DNA from: Chitinophagaceae bacterium
Lineage (GTDB): Bacteria; Bacteroidota; Bacteroidia; Chitinophagales; Chitinophagaceae
DNA: 14,458 bases
Direction of reading: 5' to 3'
Assembly: GCA_025362915.1 (NCBI GenBank)
Contig: JANYEU010000164.1
Coordinates: 1 to 14,458, forward strand
Below, one piece after another: positions 1 to 7,635 of this stretch (positions are counted from its first letter, which is position 1; the number at the start of each line of letters is the position of its first letter). The notes under the pieces were generated by a model that searched no databases, had not been told where the DNA came from, and saw only the letters and a program-made list of their open reading frames with translations. A program made the position numbers and the translations under genes.

Positions 1-481
1 AATTGCAAGTGTCGGTAGCATTAAAACCATCACCACTTGTATGTTTCTCGCCAAAATAAATACCGCCAGTCAGCTCCCGATAAATAACCATATCAACCCC
101 TTGCAAAAAAGATTCTTTTAGCGGAGATAAATGAGCAAGAGAAGGATAGATACTTAGCGGACGGATATTGCAATAAAGTTGTAATACCTTTCTAAGATTC
201 AACAAACCTTGCTCTGGACGAACCTTTACATTTGGATCATTATCGTATTTTGGATGACCAACAGCCCCAAACAAAATAGCATCGCTTTCTAAGCAGGTAG
301 TAATTGTTTCATCGGGCAAGGCTTTGCCAGTGGCATCAATGGCAACTGCTCCCATTAAACAATGGGTATAATGAAATTCATGACCATAATGCTGCGCAAC
401 AGCATTCAAAACTTTAATAGCCTGATTGGTAACTTCTGGGCCAATGCCATCACCGGAAATAACTGCAATATTCTTTTTCAT
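1..481 (-). CDS. leuB: 3-isopropylmalate dehydrogenase, N-terminal part (cut by window edge)
   Basis: LeuB oxidises and decarboxylates (2R,3S)-3-isopropylmalate to 2-oxoisocaproate with NAD+, the third step of leucine synthesis, in the cytoplasm. The ATG lies at 481-479 and 160 codons are in the window, a little under half of the usual 350-360 aa. The translation begins MKKNIAVISGDGIGPEVTNQ, the classic start of the isopropylmalate/isocitrate dehydrogenase fold. Further on are a substrate-binding arginine stretch (RPEQGLLNLRK, then NIRP) and RELTGGIYFGEKH, which carries the catalytic tyrosine of the family. It follows leuA on the same strand after a 54-bp gap, so the two are probably co-transcribed; leuC and leuD are not seen and may lie further left. 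Isocitrate or tartrate dehydrogenase relatives are less likely given the close match to LeuB motifs and the leuA neighbour. Confidence 0.96.
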   Translation of the reverse strand, partial: MKKNIAVISGDGIGPEVTNQAIKVLNAVAQHYGHEFHYTHCLMGAVAIDATGKALPDETITTCLESDAILFGAVGHPKYDNDPNVKVRPEQGLLNLRKVLQLYCNIRPLSIYPSLAHLSPLKESFLQGVDMVIYRELTGGIYFGEKHTSGDGFNATDTCN

Positions 482-535
482 ACTTATAAGGTTTATGGCA
501 ATAGGTGCAACGTTAGTAGTGAATTGTAATACTAA

Positions 536-1705
536 CTATGCAACAACAGCTATTTTAAGGGACTCAGGAATCATTGCATGTAAATCTTCATCCATCACTT
601 CCTTCTTACTATCTGCAACTTCTAGGAATAATTGGTATAGTTCATCAATTTCATCTCTATTAAACTGATAACCTAGTTTGTGCAAGCGGAAAGCCAATGC
701 ACTACGACCGCTACGAGCCGTTAATACAATCTTAGAAAGATCGGCACCCACTTCGGCAGGGTCAATGATTTCGTAAGTAGTCGTTTCCTTTAAGAACCCA
801 TCCTGATGGATACCACTTGAATGAGAAAACGCATTTGCACCCACAATCGCTTTGTTAGGTTGTGTAGGTACACGCATTATTTCACTCACTTGACGGCTTA
901 GAGGATGTAATAATTTCGTATTTACATCAGTATATAAACCCAATTCCTTGTGTTGTTTCAATACCATCACCACTTCTTCAAGGGCAGTATTACCAGCACG
1001 TTCGCCAAGGCCATTGATGGTACATTCTATTTGTCTCGCACCATTTATCACGCCTGCAATAGAGTTCGCGGTGGCAAGACCTAAGTCGTTATGACAATGG
1101 CAAGAGATGATTGCCCTATCTATATTAGAAACATTATTCTTTAGATAAGCGATAATTTCACCATACTGATGCGGCAAGCAATAGCCTGTGGTATCAGGAA
1201 TATTCACGACCGTTGCGCCAAAAGCAATAACAGATTCTATTAGTTTAGCCAAGAATTTTAGGTCTGCACGGCCAGCATCTTCTGCATAAAATTCCACATC
1301 ATCCACATAGTTCTTGGCAAGTTTTACGGCACGGATGGCACGGTCAATAATGTCTTCCCGAGTCGTGTTGAATTTGTATTTGATATGATTGTCAGAAGAA
1401 CCAATGCCCGTATGGATACGGGGACGTTTGGCATATTTCAATGCCTCGCCAGCCACTTCAATGTCTTTTTGCACAGCACGTGTCAGTCCGCAAACAGTTG
1501 CATTCTTGATTATCTTAGAAATCTCAGTAACACTTTCAAAATCGCCAGGGGAAGAGATGGGGAAACCAGCTTCTATAATATCCACGCCAAGCGCTTCCAG
1601 AGACAAAGCCAATTCAATCTTCTCTTTCGTATTCAATTTACAACCCGGCACTTGTTCGCCATCCCTAAGTGTAGTATCGAAAATGTAAATCTTGTTATCT
1701 GACAT
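536..1705 (-). CDS. leuA: 2-isopropylmalate synthase, short form without regulatory domain
   Basis: LeuA condenses acetyl-CoA with 2-oxoisovalerate to 2-isopropylmalate, the committed step of leucine synthesis. The 389-aa protein has the HMGL-like TIM barrel: DTTLRDGEQ at 10-18 with metal ligand D15, HCHNDLGLA at 203-211 with ligands H203 and H205, GLGERAGN at 232-239 with N239, and the linker-domain motif HSSGIHQDG at 295-303. It ends shortly after the second linker subdomain, whereas the well-studied E. coli-type enzyme is about 520 aa and continues into a C-terminal leucine-binding domain. That domain is absent here and the reading frame closes at a normal TAG, so this is probably a natural short type and not a truncation. 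Homocitrate or citramalate synthase are alternatives, but leuB directly downstream favours LeuA. ATG at 1705; a possible promoter and a small leader hairpin lie upstream. Confidence 0.93.
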   Translation of the reverse strand: MSDNKIYIFDTTLRDGEQVPGCKLNTKEKIELALSLEALGVDIIEAGFPISSPGDFESVTEISKIIKNATVCGLTRAVQKDIEVAGEALKYAKRPRIHTGIGSSDNHIKYKFNTTREDIIDRAIRAVKLAKNYVDDVEFYAEDAGRADLKFLAKLIESVIAFGATVVNIPDTTGYCLPHQYGEIIAYLKNNVSNIDRAIISCHCHNDLGLATANSIAGVINGARQIECTINGLGERAGNTALEEVVMVLKQHKELGLYTDVNTKLLHPLSRQVSEIMRVPTQPNKAIVGANAFSHSSGIHQDGFLKETTTYEIIDPAEVGADLSKIVLTARSGRSALAFRLHKLGYQFNRDEIDELYQLFLEVADSKKEVMDEDLHAMIPESLKIAVVA

Positions 1706-1747
1706 TTAATCTTATTTTGAATGTTAAATTTTATGTTTTAAATCATA

Positions 1748-1773
1748 GAATTCCGTTGTAAAAACGGATATTC
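1748..1773 (-). other. Imperfect hairpin in the leuA leader
   Basis: Arms 1748-1757 and 1763-1773 pair over 10 bp with one bulged base (1769) around a 5-nt loop. It would lie in the leuA leader if transcription starts near 1780. No clear U-run follows on the leuA strand, so it is not an obvious terminator, and I see no leucine-rich leader peptide. Confidence 0.3.
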
Positions 1774-1786
1774 TATAATTAATCAA

Positions 1787-1794
1787 CAAACTTA
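1787..1794 (-). promoter_or_regulatory. Possible leuA promoter, -7 element
   Basis: Read on the minus strand this is TAAGTTTG, a full match to the Bacteroidota -7 consensus TAnnTTTG. No -33 box sits at the best spacing (a TTTTG lies about 25 nt upstream), so the call rests on the -7 match and its place about 80 bp before leuA. Confidence 0.35.
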
Positions 1795-1854
1795 TGCTGT
1801 CTGCTTTTATATTGCGTATCAAAATAGAAGGGTTTTTACGTTGTATAAACACCT

Positions 1855-1862
1855 TATATTTG
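1855..1862 (+). promoter_or_regulatory. Possible promoter of the helical-repeat gene, -7 element
   Basis: TATATTTG matches TAnnTTTG and lies 45 bp before the ATG at 1908, giving a leader of roughly 40 nt. A T-run at 1833-1837 is the only -33-like sequence. It is divergent from the leuA promoter candidate. Confidence 0.35.
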
Positions 1863-1907
1863 AATATAATGCAATAACAGCAAGGGTTTTACCATAATTT
1901 GATTACA

Positions 1908-3464
1908 ATGCCTAATAGAAGTACGGATAACTTATTTCAGCTTATAAAATCAATGCAAAAGGGCGAAAAGCGCAACTTTAAACTATATGTGCAACGGAAT
2001 GCCGCCGATGACAACTTGAAGATTATCCATCTTTTTGATGCCTTGGATAAGATGCATGAGTATGATGAAGCCATCTTATTAAAGAAAATTCCTAGTCTTT
2101 CTAAGGCGCAATTATCCAATACCAAAGCGCATTTATACAAGCAGATATTAAGTAGCCTTCGCTTATTAAAGGATGATGACAACATAGATATTCAGTTGCA
2201 CGAACAGATGGATTTTGCCAAGATTCTCTATAATAAAGGTCTTTACCTGCAAAGTTTGAAAGTGCTGGATAAGATTAAGGAAACAGCAAAGACTGCCAAT
2301 CAAATAACCTTTCAGTTGCAGGCTGTCATATTTGAGAAGAAGATTGAAACACTGCACATCACCCGAAGTATTGGTAACCGGGCAGATGAATTGAGTCTCG
2401 AAAGTGACAGCATCAATACTCATTTGTATCTAGTGGGTAAACTTTCTAACCTTTCCTTGCAATTGTATAGTTGGTATATCGAACACGGACACGCGAGGGA
2501 TAGCAAGGATGTGCACGCCATCAAGTCATTCTTCGAAACCAATCTTCCTTCCTATCGTATCAATGAAATTGGGTTTTATGAGAAGTTGTATTTGTATCAA
2601 TCCTATTGCTGGTATGGGTTTATACTGCAAGATTTGTTGATGTATTATCGATATACGCGCAAATGGGTGGAGCTTTTTGAAGAGTCGGTGCCGATGCAAC
2701 ACATTGAACCGGGACAATACATCCGTGGCTTTCACAATTTATTGAGTGCCCATTTTAACCTTAATAACTATGATAAATTTTATATTGACTTAAAGAAGTT
2801 TGAGGCTTTTGCGGCCTCGCCTGCTGCTACCAACACGCAGAATGCGGCCATACAAACCTTTGTCTACTTGCATATTGCCAAGATAAACAAGCACTTTTTG
2901 GAAGGTACTTTTACCGAAGGCTTACAGCTTGTTCCCTATATAGAGGAACAACTAGAAGAATATCATCTGCATTTGGATAAGCATCGGGTATTGATATTTT
3001 ACTATAAGATTGCGTGTTTATATTTTGGTAGTGGCGACAATGAAAAGGCAATCGATTACCTGAATAAAATTATTAATTGGAAGGTAAGCCTTCGTACTGA
3101 TTTGCAATGCTATGCCCGTTTATTGCACCTGATTGCCCATTATGAATTGGGCAATTTTGAGTTGTTGGAGTATCTCGTTAAGTCAGTTTATCGCTTTATG
3201 GCAAAGATGAATAACCTAAGTACGGTAGAAGAAGAGGTGTTTAAATTCATTAGAAAATCATTTTCTTTATCTCCCTCAAAACTTATCCCTGCCTTTAAAA
3301 GCTTGAAGGAGAAACTGGAAAAACTAGAATCCAATCCATTAGAAAGCCGCTCGTTTATGTACCTAGACATTATCGGTTGGCTAGAGAGTAAGATTATAAA
3401 AGTGCCCGTTCAAGAGATAAGAAGAAGGCGGTTTTTGGAAGGGAGAAAGGCTTCCAGATTATAA
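1908..3464 (+). CDS. Large all-helical protein of unknown function (TPR-like)
   Basis: I do not recognise a named family. The protein is 518 aa from the ATG at 1908; an in-frame TTG at 1899 would add three residues but is less likely. There is no signal peptide or membrane segment, so it should be cytoplasmic. The sequence is almost entirely amphipathic helix: an N-terminal basic segment (SMQKGEKRNFKLYVQR, about 16-31) is followed by repeated helical hairpins typical of TPR or other alpha-solenoid proteins, for example NKGLYLQSLKVLDKIKETAK and SGDNEKAIDYLNKIINWKVS, the latter with TPR-like spacing of small and aromatic residues. The C-terminus is very basic (EIRRRRFLEGRKASRL). It stands alone, divergent from leuA and convergent with secDF, with its own terminator. 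A scaffold or adaptor role is inference only. Confidence 0.85.
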   Translation: MPNRSTDNLFQLIKSMQKGEKRNFKLYVQRNAADDNLKIIHLFDALDKMHEYDEAILLKKIPSLSKAQLSNTKAHLYKQILSSLRLLKDDDNIDIQLHEQMDFAKILYNKGLYLQSLKVLDKIKETAKTANQITFQLQAVIFEKKIETLHITRSIGNRADELSLESDSINTHLYLVGKLSNLSLQLYSWYIEHGHARDSKDVHAIKSFFETNLPSYRINEIGFYEKLYLYQSYCWYGFILQDLLMYYRYTRKWVELFEESVPMQHIEPGQYIRGFHNLLSAHFNLNNYDKFYIDLKKFEAFAASPAATNTQNAAIQTFVYLHIAKINKHFLEGTFTEGLQLVPYIEEQLEEYHLHLDKHRVLIFYYKIACLYFGSGDNEKAIDYLNKIINWKVSLRTDLQCYARLLHLIAHYELGNFELLEYLVKSVYRFMAKMNNLSTVEEEVFKFIRKSFSLSPSKLIPAFKSLKEKLEKLESNPLESRSFMYLDIIGWLESKIIKVPVQEIRRRRFLEGRKASRL

Positions 3465-3494
3465 TTCTATCATCCTGAGATATGTCTATTAGAT

Positions 3495-3532
3495 AAAAAA
3501 AAGCCGCTTCAGTATTTTGAAGCGGCTTTTTT
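3495..3532. terminator. Bidirectional rho-independent terminator
   Basis: A perfect 9-bp GC-rich stem (GCCGCTTCA at 3503-3511 with TGAAGCGGC at 3518-3526) encloses a 6-nt loop. It is flanked by eight A on the left and six T on the right, so it works in both directions and serves the convergent helical-protein gene and secDF. Confidence 0.93.
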
Positions 3533-3552
3533 AGTATAAAAAGTTTTGTTTA

Positions 3553-6500
3553 TTATTTCTTTTTCTCTTCGCCAGAACCCAATGGTTTGTCTTTTGCAAA
3601 ATCAACCAATATAGGGGCCGCAACAAAGATGGAAGAATAAGTACCTGTAAATACCCCAACCAACATTGCAAAGGCAAAACCTCTTGTTACTTCACCACCA
3701 AAGATGAATAATATAAGGATGGTTAAGAACACCGTCAATGAAGTCATTACCGTACGGCTAAGCGTCTGGTTAATCGCCTTGTTAATGATGGTGGCATTGC
3801 TTTCACCACGCATTAACTTGCTATCTTCCCTGATTCTATCGTAAACAATTACGGTATCATTCATCGAGAAACCGATTACAGTTAGTATTGCCGCAATAAA
3901 ATGCTGGTCAATTTCTAATGGGAAAGGAACAATCTTACGGGCAAAACTGAATACTATTAAAGTAACCAATACATCATGCAACAAAGAAACAATGGTACCC
4001 AAACTATATCTCCAATCGCGGAAACGAACGAATATGTACAAACAGATAGCTATCAAGGCAAATATGGTAGCCTTTGTAGCACCCGCTTTTAGGTCTTCGG
4101 AGATGGTAGGCTGTACTGTTTGTGAGCTTTGTTTGTATTTGTGGTCAAAGTCACTGTAAGATAATCCTTCTGGAAGATAGCTTTTCAAACCTTCAAAAAG
4201 TTTGGTTTCCACTTCTTTGTCCAAACTATTATCCTTGCTAACTTCAGTTATTTTATAAGCAGTGGTAATGTTTAATTGGGTGGCAGAACCTACAGTTTTA
4301 ACTACAGGTGATTCTCCAAAAACCTTCTTTAAGTCATCCCTTACCACATCAGTACTAACCGGCTTATCGAACTTGATGGTATAGCTACGTCCACCTTGAA
4401 ACTCAACGCCCTTATCAAAGCCATTGAAATAAGAAGCAATACCCATCACCAATACCACCGCAGAGATCATGTAAGTATATTTTCTATACTCGATGAAACG
4501 GAAAGAAGCATGTTGGAATATTGTTCTAGAAATACCTGTGAAATAATCGAAGTGACGATCCCTGTTCATGTATAAATCAGTCACCAAGCGAGAAACCAAG
4601 ATACCACAAAAAAGAGAAAGGATAATACCAATCATCTGTGTGGTAGCAAAGCCCAACACCGGACCAAGACCAAAGTAGAACAAGATACTTGCCGTAAGGA
4701 AAGTGGTAACGTGCGCATCCAATACCGGTGCCAATGAACGTCTGTAACCTTCGGTTACAGCAGCTTGATACGTCTTCCCTTTTGTAATCTCCTCTTTAAT
4801 CCTTTCAAAAATAATTACGTTAGTATCAACCGCCATACCGATGGTTAATACCAACCCTGCAATACCCGCAGCAGTCAATGTGAAACTCAATGCACTCAAG
4901 ATACCTACTGTAAACAATAAGTTCAGGATAAGGGCAATGTTGGCAACCCATCCACCAGTATTATAGTAAACAAGCATCAAAGCGAAGATTACCAAGAATG
5001 AAATCAGGAACGACATTGCACCACCTTTTACGGCAGCCTTACCCAAAGTTGGCCCAATTACTTGCTCTTGCACAATCTTGGCAGGAGCAGTCAGTTTACC
5101 ACTGGTTAATATTTCAGATAAGTCTTGTGCTTCTTTAGCAGAATAGTTACCACTTATTTGTGAGTTACCAGTTGTGATGGCATCATTAACCGTTGGAGCA
5201 GAATAAACAAAGTTGTCTAACACAATGGCAATTGGCTTGTCGATATTACGACCAGTCATTTTAGCCCAGATGTTTGTACCTATCTTATCCATATTCATTT
5301 TGATGGCAACTTTTCCGCGCTCACCAAAATCTTGTTTTGCATCTGTTACATGTTCTCCTTCTAGTTCTGCCTGACCGTTATCCAATGTTTTTACAGCATA
5401 CAATTGAAGGATGTTTCTTGCTTTAGGATCGTCAATATCAACCTTTCCGTACATGAAAGAAAGGTTAGCAGGGAACTTGCTTTTCACAATATCCATTCTT
5501 AAATAACCATTCAGCAAACCAGTATCAGAACTTTGGATATAGCCTATTGAAGCAGGAAAATATGTTTTACCAGTTTTTGTTTGTTGTGGTTGGTTAAACT
5601 GAATCAACTTCCTGATAGGTGCTTCGTTCACCTTGCTTTTAGTAGTATCAGCTTTTGCAGTTTTAGCAATATCCTTCTTGGTAGAATCTATTTGCTTTAC
5701 GCCATTCAAATAATCTTGAACAGTCTTGTCTGAATTCTTAATGCCATCTGCAATTTCGCTAAGGTTATACAGCTCAAAGAATTGAAGGTTGGCAGTAGAT
5801 TGTAAATACCTACGAACCCTTTCAGGATCGTTTGCACCAGCCAGTTCAATGCTGATGATTGCCTTTGCAGGATCTTTATTGATATTTGGGGAAGCCACAC
5901 CAAACTTGTCTATACGTGTTTGTAGAATTCTGTACGTGTTATTGAATGCCGCTACTGATTCTTCTTGTAAATAAGTTTTTACAGTGGCATCAGTTGCGTC
6001 AAATTTCAATTTGCCATTACTCCTGGCCACAAAGAATGGTGCTAGGTTCTTACCTGGGTTTTCTGCCTTAAACTCATCAGTAAACAAGGTAATCAAATCG
6101 GCACTGCTGTTTGCTTTTGCAGCTACTGCCGCATCCAATGCCTTGTTGAAACCTGCATCCTTGCTATAATTAGCTAAAGACCTAACCAATGCATCCAAGC
6201 CAACTTCCATTGTAACACTGATACCACCTTGCAAATCAAGACCAAGCATCAATTCCATGTCCTTGGCACTACGGTAAGTGGTTAAACCCAATGGCCCAAT
6301 CTTGGTGTCTTTGGTACTATCCAACAAACGTTGAAGTCTTATCCTCTTTATTTCTGATAAAGAATCGGCATAAACCTCTTGGGCCTCCTTATTGCCAGGA
6401 TATTTCTTTTCTGGATCCTGATAATAGGCAGAGAGCCATTTGTCGGCCTTGGCTTCCATGCTGCTTTCGTGACTACGAACAATCCAAGTAAATGATAATT

Positions 6501-6561
6501 GATAAACACAAATTAATATAAGTGCAATGGCGAAGAACCGTACTAAACCTTTCAGCTGCAT
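3553..6561 (-). CDS. secDF: Fused protein-export membrane protein SecDF
   Basis: SecDF works with SecYEG-SecA in the inner membrane and uses the proton motive force to pull pre-proteins through. At 1002 aa this is a natural SecD-SecF fusion, as in other Bacteroidota. Order: TM1 about 7-28; SecD motif GLDLQGG at 107-113; periplasmic P1 region to about 505 including DFGERGKVAI (411-420); then the SecD TM bundle about 513-665, with GMAVDTNVIIFER at 575-587 carrying D579, the expected proton-relay aspartate, and R587. The SecF half starts near 690, with FQGGRSY at 721-727, its periplasmic domain, and a second bundle from about 830 with GFSMNDTVIVYDR at 897-909 (D902, R909). The tail is charged (GSGEEKKK). 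A Lys/Thr-rich stretch at about 290-312 looks like a linker insertion in P1. ATG at 6561; single-gene unit. Confidence 0.97.
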   Translation of the reverse strand: MQLKGLVRFFAIALILICVYQLSFTWIVRSHESSMEAKADKWLSAYYQDPEKKYPGNKEAQEVYADSLSEIKRIRLQRLLDSTKDTKIGPLGLTTYRSAKDMELMLGLDLQGGISVTMEVGLDALVRSLANYSKDAGFNKALDAAVAAKANSSADLITLFTDEFKAENPGKNLAPFFVARSNGKLKFDATDATVKTYLQEESVAAFNNTYRILQTRIDKFGVASPNINKDPAKAIISIELAGANDPERVRRYLQSTANLQFFELYNLSEIADGIKNSDKTVQDYLNGVKQIDSTKKDIAKTAKADTTKSKVNEAPIRKLIQFNQPQQTKTGKTYFPASIGYIQSSDTGLLNGYLRMDIVKSKFPANLSFMYGKVDIDDPKARNILQLYAVKTLDNGQAELEGEHVTDAKQDFGERGKVAIKMNMDKIGTNIWAKMTGRNIDKPIAIVLDNFVYSAPTVNDAITTGNSQISGNYSAKEAQDLSEILTSGKLTAPAKIVQEQVIGPTLGKAAVKGGAMSFLISFLVIFALMLVYYNTGGWVANIALILNLLFTVGILSALSFTLTAAGIAGLVLTIGMAVDTNVIIFERIKEEITKGKTYQAAVTEGYRRSLAPVLDAHVTTFLTASILFYFGLGPVLGFATTQMIGIILSLFCGILVSRLVTDLYMNRDRHFDYFTGISRTIFQHASFRFIEYRKYTYMISAVVLVMGIASYFNGFDKGVEFQGGRSYTIKFDKPVSTDVVRDDLKKVFGESPVVKTVGSATQLNITTAYKITEVSKDNSLDKEVETKLFEGLKSYLPEGLSYSDFDHKYKQSSQTVQPTISEDLKAGATKATIFALIAICLYIFVRFRDWRYSLGTIVSLLHDVLVTLIVFSFARKIVPFPLEIDQHFIAAILTVIGFSMNDTVIVYDRIREDSKLMRGESNATIINKAINQTLSRTVMTSLTVFLTILILFIFGGEVTRGFAFAMLVGVFTGTYSSIFVAAPILVDFAKDKPLGSGEEKKK

Positions 6562-6593
6562 ACAAGAGACAATTTATTTTTTTTAAAAGTCGG

Positions 6594-6601
6594 CAAATAT
6601 A
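6594..6601 (-). promoter_or_regulatory. Possible secDF promoter, -7 element
   Basis: Minus-strand TATATTTG matches TAnnTTTG, 33 bp before the secDF ATG, implying a leader of about 25 nt. No good -33 box is visible. The same octamer occurs in opposite orientation at 6620-6627. Confidence 0.4.
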
Positions 6602-6714
6602 AGGGAATGGGTACTATAATATATTTGTTAAGAATAAGTATGTGTATAAAAGGGGTTTAGGCTATAAAGTTGTTAAACTGGCTTCAATAATTTACTATTA
6701 TTACGAAGTGCTAT

Positions 6715-7107
6715 TTATAAGGATAGTGTAATTGAATCATTTATTGTGTCTATGCAGAATTTTGTCCCTTCCAAAAAATCGAGTCCTAGAAGTCCGTTAT
6801 AATCTGAAAAGATACCGTGAGCTAAAAAATCATAGACTTGAATCTGAAACTTTTCTTTTGTAATTCCTAATGAGGAGAAAGTATCAATCTCAAAAATTTC
6901 AGTCTCAATTATTCCGTTGGCGGTTTCAATTTCTACAGTTCCAATACTATCTTTTAAATCGTGTCCCAATAAATACAATGCGTTGCTATCAATGGTTGTA
7001 TTTGTTGCACCGGTATCTAGAATCATTTTCAGTTCATACTTATTGTCAATTTCAATGTTGACCAGTATAAGTCCGCTGCCAGCTTCCCGTTTAAATTTAT
7101 AGGTCAT
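6715..7107 (-). CDS. Single-domain retropepsin-like aspartic protease
   Basis: The 130-aa protein has the layout of a clan AA (retropepsin-like) protomer: a beta strand leads into ILDTGATNTTID (29-40) with catalytic D31 in the D-T-G-A triad, and a hydrophobic-hydrophobic-G pattern follows near the end in NGLLGLDFL (104-112), as in retroviral and bacterial single-domain proteases. Such proteins act as homodimers, each chain giving one aspartate. There is no signal peptide or membrane anchor, so it should be cytoplasmic, unlike PerP/SpoIIGA-type membrane proteases. Its ATG overlaps the stop of the upstream gene (ATGA, 7104-7107), so the two are translationally coupled. The substrate is unknown. 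Stop TAA at 6717-6715. Confidence 0.85.
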   Translation of the reverse strand: MTYKFKREAGSGLILVNIEIDNKYELKMILDTGATNTTIDSNALYLLGHDLKDSIGTVEIETANGIIETEIFEIDTFSSLGITKEKFQIQVYDFLAHGIFSDYNGLLGLDFLEGTKFCIDTINDSITLSL

Positions 7108-7361
7108 TTGGCAATGCGATTAAAAATGCCAGTAATTTTTCTTGTTGTTCTAAATGTACCTGTATATATCAAGGTTATCTTATCGAAGTTGGATGTTTTA
7201 TCCCTTCCTATGTAACAAACTTCCTTTTTGTCCTTGCTGTGAAACAATGGGATGCCAGAAAGCACATCAAGTTTACTGTCGTCCATAATAGGGTTTCCAA
7301 GTAAAACCCATTCGTCAGGGTAAAGGGTCTTGATTTCTTCTATATTTATTAGTTGTCCCAT
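7104..7361 (-). CDS. Small conserved-looking partner of the retropepsin-like protease
   Basis: I do not know a named family for this 85-aa protein. It begins MGQLINIEEIKTLYPDEWVL and continues with GNPIMDD, a GIPLFHSKDKKEV segment and ITLIYTGTF, then a basic C-terminal tail. The pattern looks like a small alpha/beta domain, soluble and without signal peptide. The ATG at 7361 is preferred: an upstream in-frame TTG at 7373 would lie only about 3 nt from the predicted transcription start, while the ATG leaves about 15 nt. Its stop overlaps the protease start by four bases, so it is likely an obligate partner, substrate or regulator of the protease (inference). From memory, short proteins with YPDEWVLL-like openings sit next to retropepsin-like genes in other bacteria; I cannot verify that here. 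Confidence 0.75.
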   Translation of the reverse strand: MGQLINIEEIKTLYPDEWVLLGNPIMDDSKLDVLSGIPLFHSKDKKEVCYIGRDKTSNFDKITLIYTGTFRTTRKITGIFNRIAK

Positions 7362-7382
7362 TTGTATTATCAATTTAAGTTA

Positions 7383-7413
7383 CAAACTTACGGTTTTATT
7401 CTTCGTTCTCAAA
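7383..7413 (-). promoter_or_regulatory. Bacteroidota-type promoter of the retropepsin operon
   Basis: On the minus strand a TTTG box (7413-7410) is followed after exactly 19 nt by TAAGTTTG (7390-7383). This fits the Bacteroidota consensus TTTG-N19-21-TAnnTTTG completely. Predicted transcription start is near 7376, about 15 nt before the ATG at 7361. Confidence 0.7.
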
Positions 7414-7427
7414 GTGGCGGGTTTCCT

Positions 7428-7460
7428 ACGGTCAACAACCTTTTAAAGGTTGTTGACCGT
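7428..7460. repeat. Perfect 33-bp palindrome
   Basis: ACGGTCAACAACCTTT (7428-7443) and its exact reverse complement (7445-7460) surround a single T. Arms are 16 bp. No T-run follows on either side, so it is not a standard terminator. It begins 14 bp upstream of the -33 box of the retropepsin operon, so it could be an operator, or a REP-like mobile hairpin. Confidence 0.9.
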
Positions 7461-7468
7461 TATGGTGA

Positions 7469-7635
7469 TTAAGATGAAATTATTTGTTCTTCCAATCCCA
7501 CTTCCTCAATATTTGCAAGAATTGTTTTGTATTTAGATTGTGCTGAAATGTTTGTAAAGAACCTTATTGCACCAAAACCAATTGCTCATCTGTCATTGAG
7601 GCATAATGCTCTTTAATAATTGATGTATCTAGCAT
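7469..7635 (-). pseudogene. Possible decayed fragment of a small protein gene
   Basis: From an ATG at 7635 the minus strand reads MLDTSIIKEHYASMTDEQLV and stops after 23 codons (TAA at 7566-7564). The opening resembles the start of small Bacteroidota proteins with a YxSMTDEQL-type helix. Shifting by one base gives a further open stretch to a TAA at 7471-7469, containing KYKTILANIEEVGLEEQI, which also looks protein-like. This fits a gene broken by a frameshift and otherwise eroded. The fragment is short, so chance cannot be excluded. Confidence 0.25.

Noticed and set aside
426..668. Plus-strand 80-aa frame over leuB and leuA
   Set aside because: Shadow of two well-supported leu genes on the other strand.
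6620..6627. Plus-strand TATATTTG as a second promoter
   Set aside because: It would read antisense into the retropepsin gene, has no -33 box and no gene follows on that strand.
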